Source of the DNA: Inquilinus limosus
GTDB taxonomy: Bacteria > Pseudomonadota > Alphaproteobacteria > DSM-16000 > Inquilinaceae
DNA length: 64,000 nucleotides
Direction of reading: 5' to 3'
NCBI RefSeq assembly: GCF_002195995.1
Contig: NZ_NHON01000010.1
Span: 58,215-122,214 of the forward strand
Under the pieces are notes generated by a model that was not told the DNA's origin, did no database searches, and saw only the letters and a program-made list of their open reading frames with translations. This document shows positions 35,364 to 46,833 of the stretch, in pieces. The position numbers and the translations under genes are program-made. Position 1 is the first letter of the stretch, and the number at the start of each line of letters is the position of its first letter.

Positions 35364-36302
35364 ATGGTGGCAGCGGAATGGAGCAGGTCGGCGGCCGCGC
35401 GCGGCTGGCTGCGGTCCCGCCCGAAGCTGCGGGCGGCGTTGCAGCGGAACGTCACCGGCTGGCTGTTCATCCTGCCGGCGCTGATCGGCTTCGCCGTCTT
35501 CTATCTGTACCCGACGCTGCGGGCGGTCGAGATCAGCCTGACCGACTGGAACCTGATGCGGGCGCCGAAATTCGTCGGCTTCGACAATTACCTGAAGCTG
35601 TTCGACGACCCGCGCTTCTGGCAGTCGGCCCGCATCACCGTCGCCTATGTGCTCTACAACATCCCGCTGCAGACCGTGCTGGGCCTCGTGCTCGCGGTGC
35701 TGATGGACCGGCTCAGCAAGTCAGTGGCGCTGCGGGCGGTGGTGATCGCGCCCTACCTGCTGTCCAACGTCATCGCCGCGCTGATCTGGCTGTGGCTGCT
35801 GGACCCGCTGCTGGGCATGACCAACGCCTTCCTCGGGCTGATCGGCATCCCGCGCCAATCCTTCCTGGCGACGCCGGACTTGGCCATCATGTCGGTCGCC
35901 GGCATCAACATCTGGCGCCATGTCGGCCTTACCGCCCTCCTGTTCTATGCCGGGCTGCAGGCCATCCCGCGGTCGCTGTACGAGGCGGCGCGGCTGGAAG
36001 GGGCGGGGGAGTGGGTGGTGTTCCGCCGCATCACCCTGCCGCTGCTGCGCCCGGTCCTGGTCTTCGTGCTGGTGACCAGCGTGATCGGGTCGTTCCAGAT
36101 CTTCGACACCATCGCCGTCACCACCCAGGGCGGGCCGGCGAATTCGACCAGCGCGATCATCTGGTACGTCTACGAAAGCGCCTTCCGCTTCTCGAAGATG
36201 GGCTACGCCTCGGCGATGTCGGTGGTGCTGTTCGCGGTGCTGATCCTGATCACCATCCTGCAGATGCGGGCGCTGCGCGCCGGCAGCTCGGATCTCGAGT
36301 GA
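35364..36302 (+). CDS. sugar ABC transporter permease (MalF/LacF type)
   Basis: A 312-residue inner-membrane subunit with six helices. The first (WLFILPALIGFAVFYLYPTL) and the following SLTDWNLMRAPKFVGFDNYL are typical of CUT1-family sugar permeases. The EAA loop that contacts the ATPase is LYEAARLEGAGEWVVFRRIT. The ATG at 35364 follows GAGGG. It is the first gene of an operon with a second permease (7 bp later), a binding protein and a GH4 glycosidase. Confidence 0.94.
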   Translation: MVAAEWSRSAAARGWLRSRPKLRAALQRNVTGWLFILPALIGFAVFYLYPTLRAVEISLTDWNLMRAPKFVGFDNYLKLFDDPRFWQSARITVAYVLYNIPLQTVLGLVLAVLMDRLSKSVALRAVVIAPYLLSNVIAALIWLWLLDPLLGMTNAFLGLIGIPRQSFLATPDLAIMSVAGINIWRHVGLTALLFYAGLQAIPRSLYEAARLEGAGEWVVFRRITLPLLRPVLVFVLVTSVIGSFQIFDTIAVTTQGGPANSTSAIIWYVYESAFRFSKMGYASAMSVVLFAVLILITILQMRALRAGSSDLE

Positions 36303-36309
36303 GGCAGCC

Positions 36310-37209
36310 ATGACCGCGATCGCCATCCTGCCGCGCGCGCCGATGTCCCGCCTGTCCCCCGGCCGGATCCTGGCCTGGGCGGTGCTGGGCGCCTTCATCG
36401 TCTGCTCGCTGTTCCCGCTGTGGATCACGCTGAAGACGGCGCTGGTGCCGACCGCGACGCTGTTCGACCAGGCGACCTTGCTGGTGCCGGTCGAGGTCAC
36501 GCTCGACAATTTCCGACGCGTCCTGGGCCTGGCGCCGGTCAACCCCGCCACGCCGTCGACGCCGATCAACTTCGCCCTGGCGCTGCGCAACAGCCTGGTC
36601 TTCACGCTGCTGACGGTCGGCGGGCAGATCTTCTTCTCGGCGCTGGCGGCCTATGCCTTCGCCCGCATCCGCTTCATCGGGTCGACGGTGATCTTCTACC
36701 TGTTCATCGCCGCCACCATGATCCCGGCGATCGTGCTGTTCATCCCCAACTTCGTGCTGATCAAGGAGCTGGGCTGGCTGAACACCTTCCAGGGCATGGT
36801 GGCGCCGACCATCCTGATGTCGCCCTTCGCGGTGTTCTTCCTGCGCCAGTTCTTCCTGTCGACCCCGCGGGAACTGGAGGAGGCGGCGCGGATCGACGGC
36901 GCCACACCGTTCCGCACCTTCTGGTCGGTGGTGCTGCCGGTGCACAAGAGCGCCATCGCCACCCTGGCGATCCTGCTGTCGATCAACGCCTGGAACGACT
37001 TCTTCTGGCCGTTCCTGGTCGGGCGCGACGCCGATGTCCGGGTCATGTCGGTGGCGCTGGCCGCGTTCAAGACCCAGCAGCAGAACGGCAATCCGGACTG
37101 GACCGGGCTGATGGCCGGCACGGTGCTGTCGATCGTGCCGGTGATCGTGCTGCTGGTGCTGTTCGGCCGGCGCGTCGTCGAATCCCTGCAGTTCAGCGGG
37201 CTGAAATGA
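36310..37209 (+). CDS. sugar ABC transporter permease (MalG/LacG type)
   Basis: A 299-residue partner permease of the CUT1 family. It has an N-terminal helix ILAWAVLGAFIVCSLFPLWI, the family block ALRNSLVFTLLTVGGQIFFS, and the EAA loop ELEEAARIDGATPFRTFWSV. It forms the heterodimeric channel with the preceding permease. No ATP-binding subunit is encoded in the operon, so a shared multi-sugar ATPase (MsmK/UgpC type) encoded elsewhere must energise it; that is inference from the known behaviour of CUT1 systems. Confidence 0.94.
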   Translation: MTAIAILPRAPMSRLSPGRILAWAVLGAFIVCSLFPLWITLKTALVPTATLFDQATLLVPVEVTLDNFRRVLGLAPVNPATPSTPINFALALRNSLVFTLLTVGGQIFFSALAAYAFARIRFIGSTVIFYLFIAATMIPAIVLFIPNFVLIKELGWLNTFQGMVAPTILMSPFAVFFLRQFFLSTPRELEEAARIDGATPFRTFWSVVLPVHKSAIATLAILLSINAWNDFFWPFLVGRDADVRVMSVALAAFKTQQQNGNPDWTGLMAGTVLSIVPVIVLLVLFGRRVVESLQFSGLK

Positions 37210-37246
37210 CCCGCGTGCCAATCAACGAAACCGGAGGAGGCCTGAG

Positions 37247-38569
37247 ATGCGTGTGAGCCTGTCGAGGATCCTGCTGCTGTCGGCAACGACCGTGTCCCTG
37301 GCCGCGGCCGGGGGCGCCGCCCGGGCCGAGACCCAGCTGAACTACTGGCTGTGGGACGCGCTGCAGGCGCCGCACTATGCGGAATGCGCCGCCGCCTTCA
37401 CGGCCAAGCACCCGGACATCACCGTCAAGGTGACGCAGTATGGCTGGCTCGACTACTGGACCACGTTGTCGACCGGCTTCGTCTCGGGCGAGGCGCCGGA
37501 CGTCTTCGCCGACCATCTGCGCTCCTATCCCGAATTCGTCGCCAACCAGCAGATCATGGACCTGACGCCCATGGTCGAGCGCGACAAGGTCGACACCAAG
37601 ATCTACAGCCCGGGCCTGGTCGACCTTTGGACCCGCGACGGCAAGCTGTACGGCATGCCGAAGGATTGGGACACGGTGGCCCTGGTCTACAACAAGGAGA
37701 TGCTGGACAAGGCCGGGGTCACCGTCGACGAGCTGAAGAGCGCCACCTGGAACCCGAAGGATGGCGGCAGCTTCGAGAAGATCCTGGCCAAGCTGTCGCT
37801 CGACGCCAACGGCAAGCGCGGCGACGAGGCCGGCTTCGACCCCAAGAACGTCGTCCAGTACGGGCTGATCACCCCGAAGATCGACGGCTATGGCCAGACG
37901 CAGTGGAGCTGGCTGGCCGTCTCCGCCGGCTTCAAGTTCATCGACGAGCCCTGGGGCACCAAATACCACTACGACGATCCGGTGCTGGCCGAGACCCTGA
38001 CCTGGCTGCGCGACCTGTCGCTGAAGAAGGGCTACGGCCTGCCGCAGAAGGATGTCGGCGCGCTCGGCGGCACGGCGCTGCTCGGCGCCCGCAAGGGCGC
38101 GATCGTGGCCGACGGATCCTGGAACTCCACCTGGTACGCCAAGAACGTGTCCTTCCCCTATGGCTTCGTGCCGCTGCCGAAGGGGCCGCAGGGCCGCAAG
38201 AGCATGTTCAACGGCCTCGGGGATTCGATCTGGACCGGCACCAAGCATCCGGACGAGGCCTGGGAGTGGGTGAAGTTCCTCGGCTCCGCCGATTGCCAGA
38301 GCATCATCGGCAAGGCCGGCGTGGTGTTCCCGGCGATCCCGTCGGCCGCCAAGATCGCCCAGGACGCCTTCGCCGGGCGCGGCCAGGACGTCACCGCCTT
38401 CACCAGCGAGGCGACACCGGACCAGACCTTCCTCTACCCGATCACCGACTACTCGCCGCAGATCCTGTCGACCATGAACGTGGCCTTCGACCGGATCTTC
38501 CTTGAGGACGTGCCGGTCGCGCCGCTGCTGAAAGAGGCGAACGACCAGGTCAACGCGCTGTTCGAATAG
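37247..38569 (+). CDS. sugar ABC transporter substrate-binding protein
   Basis: A 440-residue periplasmic protein. The signal peptide is MRVSLSRILLLSATTVSLAA ending at AARAE. The mature protein is a cluster-B type binding protein: LNYWLWDALQAPHYAECAAA at the start, EAPDVFADHLRSYPEF and LYGMPKDWDTVALVYNKEML at the ligand cleft, and GSWNSTWYA-like DGSWNSTWYAKNVSF in the second lobe. GGAGGAGG precedes the start. Position and the neighbouring GH4 enzyme point to an alpha-galactoside or alpha-glucoside as ligand. Confidence 0.92.
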   Translation: MRVSLSRILLLSATTVSLAAAGGAARAETQLNYWLWDALQAPHYAECAAAFTAKHPDITVKVTQYGWLDYWTTLSTGFVSGEAPDVFADHLRSYPEFVANQQIMDLTPMVERDKVDTKIYSPGLVDLWTRDGKLYGMPKDWDTVALVYNKEMLDKAGVTVDELKSATWNPKDGGSFEKILAKLSLDANGKRGDEAGFDPKNVVQYGLITPKIDGYGQTQWSWLAVSAGFKFIDEPWGTKYHYDDPVLAETLTWLRDLSLKKGYGLPQKDVGALGGTALLGARKGAIVADGSWNSTWYAKNVSFPYGFVPLPKGPQGRKSMFNGLGDSIWTGTKHPDEAWEWVKFLGSADCQSIIGKAGVVFPAIPSAAKIAQDAFAGRGQDVTAFTSEATPDQTFLYPITDYSPQILSTMNVAFDRIFLEDVPVAPLLKEANDQVNALFE

Positions 38570-38628
38570 CCCTCCACTCGGCCCGCGGCCGCCGCGCCGC
38601 GGGCCTTCCGCCAACCGGGACCCTCCGC

Positions 38629-39972
38629 ATGACCTCTCCCAAGATCACCTTCATCGGCGCCGGCAGCACGGTCTTCGCCAAGAACCTGATCGGCGACATC
38701 CTGTCCTATCCGGAGCTGGCGGATGCGCGCATCACCCTCTACGACATCGATCCGGAGCGGTTGGCCACCTCCGAGACCGTGGCCCGGCGCATCGCCGAGG
38801 CGCTGAAGGCGCCGGCGACGATCGAGGCGACGACCGACCGCGCCCGGGCGCTGGACGGCGCCGACTACGCCATCACCATGATCCAGGTCGGCGGCTACAA
38901 GCCCTGCACGGTGACCGATTTCGAGGTGCCGAAGACCTACGGGCTGCGCCAGACCATCGCCGACACGCTCGGCATCGGCGGCATCATGCGGGCGCTGCGC
39001 ACCGTGCCGGTGCTGCTGGAGCAGGCCCGGGACATGGAGCGGCTGTGCCCCGACGTGACCCATCTGCAATACGCCAACCCGATGGCGATGAACTGCTGGG
39101 CGCTGAACCGGGCGACGACCATCAAGACCGTCGGCCTGTGCCACAGCGTCCAGGGCACGGCGGCGGAGATCGCCGAGGATATCGGCGTGCCGGTCGAGGA
39201 GATCAGCTATCTCTGCGGCGGCATCAACCACATGGCCTTCTACCTGAAGTTCGAGCGCGACGGGCAGGACCTGACGCCCTTGATCCGCAAGGTGGTGGAG
39301 GAGGGCCGGGTGCCGGAGTGGAACCGGGTCCGCTACGACATGTTCCTGCGGCTCGGCTACTTCGTCACCGAATCCAGCGAGCATTTCAGCGAGTACGTGC
39401 CCTGGTACATCAAGCGCGGGCGCGAGGAGATCGTCGACCGGTTCAACATCCCGCTCGACGAATACATCACCCGCTGCGAGCGCCAGATCGACAAATGGGG
39501 CGCGCTGAAGGCCCAGCTGCAGGACCCGACCGTGCCGCTGGAGATCAAGCGCAGCGTCGAATACGGCTCGACCATCATCCGGGCGAAGGAGACGGGCCAG
39601 CCGGCGGTGATCTACGGCAACGTCGCCAATCACGGGCTGATCGACAACCTGCCGCAGGACTGCACGGTCGAGGTGCCCTGCCTGGTCGACCGCAACGGCG
39701 TGCAGCCGATCGGCATCGGCCGGCTGCCGCCGCATCTGGCGGCGCTGATGCAGACCAACATCAACGTCCAGTCCCTGGCGGTCGAGGCGCTGCTGACCGG
39801 CAACCGCGACCACATCTACCACGCCGCCATGCTGGACCCGCACACGGCGGCGGAGCTGGACCTCGACCAGATCTGGAAGCTGGTCGACGACCTGCTGGCG
39901 GCCCATGGCGAATGGATTCCGGAGGCGCTGCGGCCGCCGGCCAAGCCGCAGCCGCTGCCGCGGGTGGCGTAA
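38629..39972 (+). CDS. GH4-family alpha-galactosidase/alpha-glucosidase
   Basis: A 447-residue glycosidase of family GH4, which uses NAD+ and a divalent metal and works by oxidation-elimination instead of classical hydrolysis. Marks are the NAD-binding loop ITFIGAGSTVFAKNL, the Asp that holds the ribose (LYDIDPERL), YAITMIQVGGYKPC, NPMAMNCWALNR, the metal-ligand Cys and His in GLCHSVQGT and CGGINHMAFY, and ESSEHFSEYVPWY. The length is normal for MelA/AglA-type enzymes. It is cytoplasmic, so it acts on sugar imported by the three preceding proteins. Confidence 0.93.
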   Translation: MTSPKITFIGAGSTVFAKNLIGDILSYPELADARITLYDIDPERLATSETVARRIAEALKAPATIEATTDRARALDGADYAITMIQVGGYKPCTVTDFEVPKTYGLRQTIADTLGIGGIMRALRTVPVLLEQARDMERLCPDVTHLQYANPMAMNCWALNRATTIKTVGLCHSVQGTAAEIAEDIGVPVEEISYLCGGINHMAFYLKFERDGQDLTPLIRKVVEEGRVPEWNRVRYDMFLRLGYFVTESSEHFSEYVPWYIKRGREEIVDRFNIPLDEYITRCERQIDKWGALKAQLQDPTVPLEIKRSVEYGSTIIRAKETGQPAVIYGNVANHGLIDNLPQDCTVEVPCLVDRNGVQPIGIGRLPPHLAALMQTNINVQSLAVEALLTGNRDHIYHAAMLDPHTAAELDLDQIWKLVDDLLAAHGEWIPEALRPPAKPQPLPRVA

Positions 39973-39993
39973 GGCAGGCGGAGTTTACGCGTT

Positions 39994-40122
39994 GCCTCTC
40001 CCGCTTGCGGGAGAGGTCGGAGACGCGAAGCGGCTCCGGGTGAGGGGAGTTTGTCGAGGCCGGGACCAGCCCTCACCCGGTCTCGCTGCGCGAGCCCGAC
40101 CTCTCCCGCCAGGCGGGAGAGG
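39994..40122. repeat. second palindrome family, copy B
   Basis: Two hairpins CCTCTCCCGC-TTGC-GGGAGAGG (39995-40016) and CCTCTCCCGC-CAG-GCGGGAGAGG (40100-40122) flank an inner pair CCGGGTGAGGG / CCCTCACCCGG (40037-40047, 40070-40080). It is related in words to the outer arms of the first palindrome family. It lies at the convergent ends of the GH4 gene and the LysR gene. Confidence 0.88.
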
Positions 40123-40137
40123 TCACGCGAAATTGCT

Positions 40138-41058
40138 CTAATCGGAAGCAGGGCGCACAGCGCTCTCCAGCAGCCAGGCGCGCACCGCCCCGACGCTGGC
40201 CCGCCGCATCGCGCCGGGGGCGATGTCGAGCCAATAGGCGGTCCAGGACACGCCGAGGCCGGGAAAGGGGGCGACCAGCCGGCCGGCGCGCAGCGCGTCC
40301 CCGGTCAGCGCGTCGCTCTCCAGCACCACGCCCAGGCCTTTCACCGCCGCCTCGATCGCGACATGCGACGGGTCCAGCTGCAGCGTGCCGGCGAAGCCGT
40401 CGTCCAGCGCCACGCCCTGGCGGCGGAACCAGCCCTCCCACGACACGCGGTTGTCGCGGGTCACGATCAGCGGCAGGGCCAGCAGGTCGCGCGGCCCGCC
40501 CAGGCCCCGCGCCGCCAGGGAGGGGGCGCAGAGCGGCTGGATCGTCTCGGCCAGCAGCGGCACCGCCGCCGCCGGGGCATGGTCGCCGTACCAGATCGCC
40601 AGGTCCACCCCCCCCTCGGCCTCGGCCCGACCGCCGCCCTCGGTGGCGAGGCGGAGGTCGGCATGGACCCGGATGTCGATCTCCGGATGCCCGGCCAGGA
40701 AGACGGGCAGGCGGGGCAGCAGCCAGTTGCCGGCCAGCGACGGCGGGGTGCGCAGCACCACCACCTCCGGCCGGCGGGCGCGGCGGCCGCGGCGGGCGGC
40801 GGCCTCCACCGCCTCGGCCAGGGCGTCGAAGCTGCCGCTGATCCGGCCGAACAGCTCGGCGCCGTCGGGCGACAGCACCACGCCGCGGCCGACCCGGTTG
40901 AACAGCCGCAGGCCCAGCCGCGCCTCCAGGATGCGGATCTGGTGGCTCACGGCCGACGGGGTCAGCGCCAGCTCCTCCGCCGCCGCCCGGAAGCTCTCCA
41001 GGCGGGCGGCGGCCTCGAAGGCGGCGAGCGCGCGCAGCGGCAGGGGCGGTCGCTTCAT
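40138..41058 (-). CDS. LysR-family regulator, GcvA-like
   Basis: A 306-residue LysR regulator of the GcvA-like group. The helix-turn-helix is LPLRALAAFEAAARLESFRA, AAEELALTPSAVSHQIRILE and RLGLRLFNRVGRGVVLSPDG. The effector domain follows (~95-300) with VVLRTPPSLAGNWLLPRLPV, SEQ-typical DLAIWYGD and GLGVVLESDALTGDALRAGR. It is divergent from the dialkylglycine-decarboxylase-like gene 109 bp away, an arrangement like dgdR-dgdA. An 8-bp palindrome CTCATGAG lies at 41082-41089 between them. Confidence 0.92.
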   Translation of the reverse strand: MKRPPLPLRALAAFEAAARLESFRAAAEELALTPSAVSHQIRILEARLGLRLFNRVGRGVVLSPDGAELFGRISGSFDALAEAVEAAARRGRRARRPEVVVLRTPPSLAGNWLLPRLPVFLAGHPEIDIRVHADLRLATEGGGRAEAEGGVDLAIWYGDHAPAAAVPLLAETIQPLCAPSLAARGLGGPRDLLALPLIVTRDNRVSWEGWFRRQGVALDDGFAGTLQLDPSHVAIEAAVKGLGVVLESDALTGDALRAGRLVAPFPGLGVSWTAYWLDIAPGAMRRASVGAVRAWLLESAVRPASD

Positions 41059-41068
41059 CGCCTGATGA

Positions 41069-43389
<2,321 letters not shown>

Positions 43390-43417
43390 GGTCGATCTCC
43401 TTCGGATCGGCCGCACC

Positions 43418-43437
43418 ATAGTCGCGCGGTCGACTAT
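43418..43437 (+). promoter_or_regulatory. inverted repeat between EamA and LysR genes
   Basis: ATAGTCG-CGCGGT-CGACTAT is a perfect 7-bp inverted repeat located 29 bp from the EamA start and 53 bp from the LysR start. It has the T-N-A dyad form of LysR-family sites. Confidence 0.65.
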
Positions 43438-43489
43438 TTGGAAATTCAATGGTTAAATATGATGCAGTTGAAAAACCGATAGGTGGATC

Positions 43490-44350
43490 ATGCTCGACCT
43501 CGACCTGCTGCGCAGCTTCGTCTCCGTGGTCGATGCCGGCGGTTTCACCCGCGCCGGCGAGCGGGTGCACCGGACGCAGTCGACCGTCAGCCAGCAGATC
43601 CGCAAGCTCGAGGAGTCGATCGGCCGGCCGCTGCTGCACCGCCAGGGCAAGGGCGTGGCGCCGACCGAGGAGGGCGAGCGGCTGCTGGGCTATGCCCGCC
43701 GCCTGCTGGCGCTGAGCGAGGAGGCGGAGGATGCGCTGCGCCGGCCGGACGGGTTGGCGGTGGTGCGGGTCGGGCTGGGCGAGGATTTCGCCGCGGCGCG
43801 GCTGACCGAGGCGCTGTCCGGCCTGGCCCGGCTGCGCCCGGGCCTCAGGCTCGACGTCCGCTGCGACGCGGGGTCGGAGCTGCGCCGCGCCTTCGGCCAG
43901 GGCGAGCTGGACATCGCCGTGATCAAGCGCGACGCCGGCATCGGCACCGCCGTGGCATCCTGGCCGGAGCGGCTGGTCTGGGTCGCCAGCCGCCACCACG
44001 GCGTGCCGCCGGACGACCCGGTGCCGCTGGTGGCCTATGGCCAGGGCTGCATCTACCGGGCGCGGGCGATCCATGCGCTGGAGAGCGCCGGCCGGCGCTG
44101 GCGCATCGCCTTCACCGGCTCGAACCTGCCGGCGGTGCAGGCCGCGATCGCCTCCGGCTTCGGCATCGGCATCCTGGTCGAACGCTCGCTGCGCGACGAC
44201 CTGCGCATCCTGCGGCCGGAGGAGGGATATCCGCCGGTGCCGCCCAGCGAGCTCGCCGTCATGCTGCAGCCCGGCGCCGCCCCGGCGGTGCGGATGGTGG
44301 CGCAGCAGCTGGCCGAGAGCTGCGCCGAGGAGCGGCCCGAGGCGGCGTGA
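43490..44350 (+). CDS. LysR-family regulator
   Basis: A 286-residue LysR regulator. The N-terminal helix-turn-helix is LDLLRSFVSVVDAGGFTRAG, RVHRTQSTVSQQIRKLEESI and LLHRQGKGVAPTEEG. The effector domain begins ~90 (VVRVGLGEDFAAARLTEALS) and contains the pocket segments ELDIAVIKRD and FGIGILVERSLRDDLRI. It is divergent from the EamA transporter and read toward ssuA, from which it is separated by repeat copy 5. The neighbouring palindrome suggests it regulates the EamA gene. Confidence 0.92.
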   Translation: MLDLDLLRSFVSVVDAGGFTRAGERVHRTQSTVSQQIRKLEESIGRPLLHRQGKGVAPTEEGERLLGYARRLLALSEEAEDALRRPDGLAVVRVGLGEDFAAARLTEALSGLARLRPGLRLDVRCDAGSELRRAFGQGELDIAVIKRDAGIGTAVASWPERLVWVASRHHGVPPDDPVPLVAYGQGCIYRARAIHALESAGRRWRIAFTGSNLPAVQAAIASGFGIGILVERSLRDDLRILRPEEGYPPVPPSELAVMLQPGAAPAVRMVAQQLAESCAEERPEAA

Positions 44351-44361
44351 TCCACCCAATT

Positions 44362-44446
44362 CGTCATTGCGAGGAGCGAAGCCGACGAAGCAATCCAGGG
44401 GCCGGTGCCGCTGGATCGCCACGTCGCTTCGCTCCTCGCGATGATG
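44362..44446. repeat. palindromic repeat, copy 5 (degenerate right arm)
   Basis: The left arm CGTCATTGCGAGGAGCGAAG is intact, followed by CAATCCAGGGGCCGG; the right arm is altered to GCTTCGCTCCTCGCGATGATG. It lies between the LysR gene and the ssuA promoter region. Confidence 0.85.
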
Positions 44447-44497
44447 GTCATATAATGACTGTATATTTCTGTATTTTGTGTTTTTAATTACACTCTT

Positions 44498-44512
44498 ATC
44501 TGATAATCAGAT
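44498..44512 (+). promoter_or_regulatory. palindromic operator candidate upstream of ssuA
   Basis: ATCTGAT-A-ATCAGAT is a perfect 15-bp palindrome. It lies in an AT-rich stretch (44448-44535) that contrasts with the GC-rich surroundings, ~55 bp before the ssuA start, and is immediately followed by TTGACG, a possible -35 element. The regulator is not identifiable. Confidence 0.6.
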
Positions 44513-44568
44513 TGACGTATTCCACAGATCATTGAGAGATTGTCCGTCCCATCCCTGGAGGACCGGAC

Positions 44569-45522
44569 ATGCTCTCCCGCCGCACCCTGCTGTCGACCAC
44601 CGTCGCCCTGGCCGCCGCGGCGCCACTGGCCTGCCGCTCGGCCGGGGCCGAGGAGGCGCCGAAGGCCGTGCGCATCGGCTACCAGAAGAACGGCATCCTG
44701 CTGGTCGCCAAGACCCGCAAATCGCTGGAGCAGCATTTCGCGCCGCAGGGCATCGCGGTCGAATGGATCGAGTTCGCCTTCGGCCCGCCGCTGCTGGAGG
44801 CGCTGAACGCCGGCAGCATCGATTTCGGCGCCACCGGCGACACCCCGCCGATCTTCGCCCAGGCGGCGCAGGCCGAGCTGGTCTACGCCGCGGCCCAGCC
44901 GACGGAAGGGAAGGGCGTGGCCCTGGTGGTGCCGAAGGACTCCCCGGCCAAGGTTCTCGCCGATGTGAAGGGGCTGCGGGTCGGCGTCGGCAAGGGGTCC
45001 AGCGCCCACAACTTCCTGGTCGGGGCGCTGCAGAAGGCCGGGCTCGGCTGGCAGGACATCACCCCGGTCTATCTCGCCCCGGCCGATGCCCGCGCCGCCT
45101 TCGCCGGCGGCAGCCTGGACGCCTGGTCGATCTGGGACCCGTACTACGCCATCGCCGAGCTGGAGGAGGGGGCGCGGGTGCTCGCCACCTCCGCCGATAT
45201 CGAGCCGCAGAACTCCTACTTCCTCGCCTCCAAAGCCTTCGCCGCGGCGCATCCGGCGGCGCTGGGCAGCCTGGTCGCGGCGCTGGGCGAGGTCGGCGCC
45301 TGGGCCGAGGGCCACCATGACGAGGTCGCCAGGCTGTTCGCCGACGAGACCGGCATCAGCCTGGCGGCGGAGCAGCGCTCGGTCGACCGCGCCAGCTTCC
45401 GGATCGGCCCGGTGACCGAGGAGATCGCGGCCCAGCAGCAGAAGATCGCCGACCGCTTCGCCGCGCTGGGGCTGATCCCGGCGCCGATCGCGATCCGCGA
45501 CATCGTCTGGACCGGCGCCTGA
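44569..45522 (+). CDS. ssuA: aliphatic sulfonate ABC transporter substrate-binding protein
   Basis: A 317-residue periplasmic binding protein of the SsuA type. The signal peptide has the twin-Arg-like start [20 protein letters not shown] and ends near AGAEEA. The mature part shows [40 protein letters not shown] with [34 protein letters not shown] and [14 protein letters not shown], all family-typical. It lies 20 bp upstream of ssuD. The permease and ATPase genes (ssuC, ssuB) are not adjacent. Confidence 0.93.
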   Translation: MLSRRTLLSTTVALAAAAPLACRSAGAEEAPKAVRIGYQKNGILLVAKTRKSLEQHFAPQGIAVEWIEFAFGPPLLEALNAGSIDFGATGDTPPIFAQAAQAELVYAAAQPTEGKGVALVVPKDSPAKVLADVKGLRVGVGKGSSAHNFLVGALQKAGLGWQDITPVYLAPADARAAFAGGSLDAWSIWDPYYAIAELEEGARVLATSADIEPQNSYFLASKAFAAAHPAALGSLVAALGEVGAWAEGHHDEVARLFADETGISLAAEQRSVDRASFRIGPVTEEIAAQQQKIADRFAALGLIPAPIAIRDIVWTGA

Positions 45523-45542
45523 ACCACAGCAGGAATTCCTCC

Positions 45543-46706
45543 ATGTCCGACACCCGGAAGCCGCTCGACCTGTTCTGGTTCATCCCGACCAGCGGCGACG
45601 GCCCGTATCTCGGCACCCAGGATCGGCACCGCCCGGCCGAGTTCCGCTATCTGCGCGAGATCGCCACGGCGGTCGACCGGCTCGGCTTCTCCGGCGTGCT
45701 GCTGCCCACCGGCCGCGGCTGCGAGGATGCCTGGATCACCGCCACGGCGCTGGCCACGGCGACCGAACGGCTGCGCTTCCTGGTGGCGCTGCGCCCCGGC
45801 GTCGCCACGCCCGCCTTCTTCGCCCGCCAGGCCGCGGCGCTGGACCGGATCAGCAATGGCCGCCTGCTGCTCAACGTCGTGGTCGGCGGCGACCCGGCCG
45901 AGCTGGCCGGCGACGGCGTCTTCCTCGACCACGACACGCGCTATGCCCAGGCGGCGGAGTTCCTGACCATCTGGCGCCGCCTGCTGGCCGGTGAGACGGT
46001 GGATTTCGAAGGCCAGTTCCTCAAGGTGAAGGGCGGCAGGCTGTCCTTCCCGCCGGTGCAGCGGCCGCATCCGCCGCTGTGGTTCGGCGGCTCCTCCGAC
46101 GCGGCGCTCGACCTCGCCGCCGACCAGGTTGAGACCTACCTGACCTGGGGCGAGCCGCTGGGCCAGGTGGCGGAGAAGATCGAGGCTGCCAGGGCCCGCG
46201 CGGCGGCACGCGGCCGGACGCTGCGCTTCGGCATGCGCCTCCATTTGATCGTGCGCGAGACCGAGGAGGAGGCTTGGCGGGTGGCCGAGCGGCTGATCCG
46301 CGACGTCTCCGACGACGCCATCGCCGAGGCCCAGAGGAAGCTGGCCGACGGGTCGGATTCCGTGGGCCAGAAGCGGATGACGGCGCTGCATGGCGGCCGG
46401 CGCGACAGGCTGCTGGTCGGGCCCAATCTCTGGGCCGGCATCGGCCTGGTGCGGCGCGGCGCCGGCACCGCCCTGGTCGGCGACCCGGAAACGGTGGCGG
46501 CACGGCTGCGCGAATACCAGGATCTCGGCATCGAGACCATCATCGCCTCCGGCTATCCGCATCTGGAGGAGGCGTACAACGTCGCCGAGCTCCTGTTCCC
46601 GGCGCTCGGCATCGGCGCCGGCGGCCAGCCGGCCGGGGCGCATGAGCTGCATCCCGGCGAGTTCGGCGCCGGCGCGGGCAAGCCGAAGCTGACCGCGGTG
46701 TCGTGA
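45543..46706 (+). CDS. ssuD: FMNH2-dependent alkanesulfonate monooxygenase
   Basis: A 387-residue flavin-dependent monooxygenase of the bacterial-luciferase type that releases sulfite from alkanesulfonates. Marks are [40 protein letters not shown] (Cys near the active site), [49 protein letters not shown] and the C-terminal [20 protein letters not shown]. The length equals E. coli SsuD. It is co-transcribed with ssuA. The partner NAD(P)H:FMN reductase (SsuE) is not next to it, although a different flavoprotein (AzoR) lies 3.5 kb away. Confidence 0.95.
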   Translation: MSDTRKPLDLFWFIPTSGDGPYLGTQDRHRPAEFRYLREIATAVDRLGFSGVLLPTGRGCEDAWITATALATATERLRFLVALRPGVATPAFFARQAAALDRISNGRLLLNVVVGGDPAELAGDGVFLDHDTRYAQAAEFLTIWRRLLAGETVDFEGQFLKVKGGRLSFPPVQRPHPPLWFGGSSDAALDLAADQVETYLTWGEPLGQVAEKIEAARARAAARGRTLRFGMRLHLIVRETEEEAWRVAERLIRDVSDDAIAEAQRKLADGSDSVGQKRMTALHGGRRDRLLVGPNLWAGIGLVRRGAGTALVGDPETVAARLREYQDLGIETIIASGYPHLEEAYNVAELLFPALGIGAGGQPAGAHELHPGEFGAGAGKPKLTAVS

Positions 46707-46736
46707 GGGGCGGATAAGACGTCTCGTGACCAAACC

Positions 46737-46822
46737 CGTCATTGCGAGGAGCGCAGCGACGAAGCAATCCAGGGGCCGGTGCGCACCGGCCCCTGGATTG
46801 CTTCGCTACGCTCGCAATGACG
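46737..46822. repeat. palindromic repeat, copy 6
   Basis: Core from CGTCATTGCGAGGAGCGCAG to CGCTACGCTCGCAATGACG around CCAGGGGCCGG...CCGGCCCCTGG. It lies between the convergent ends of ssuD and the aldo/keto reductase gene, where it could end both transcripts. Confidence 0.9.
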
Positions 46823-46833
46823 GAAGAAAGGCC

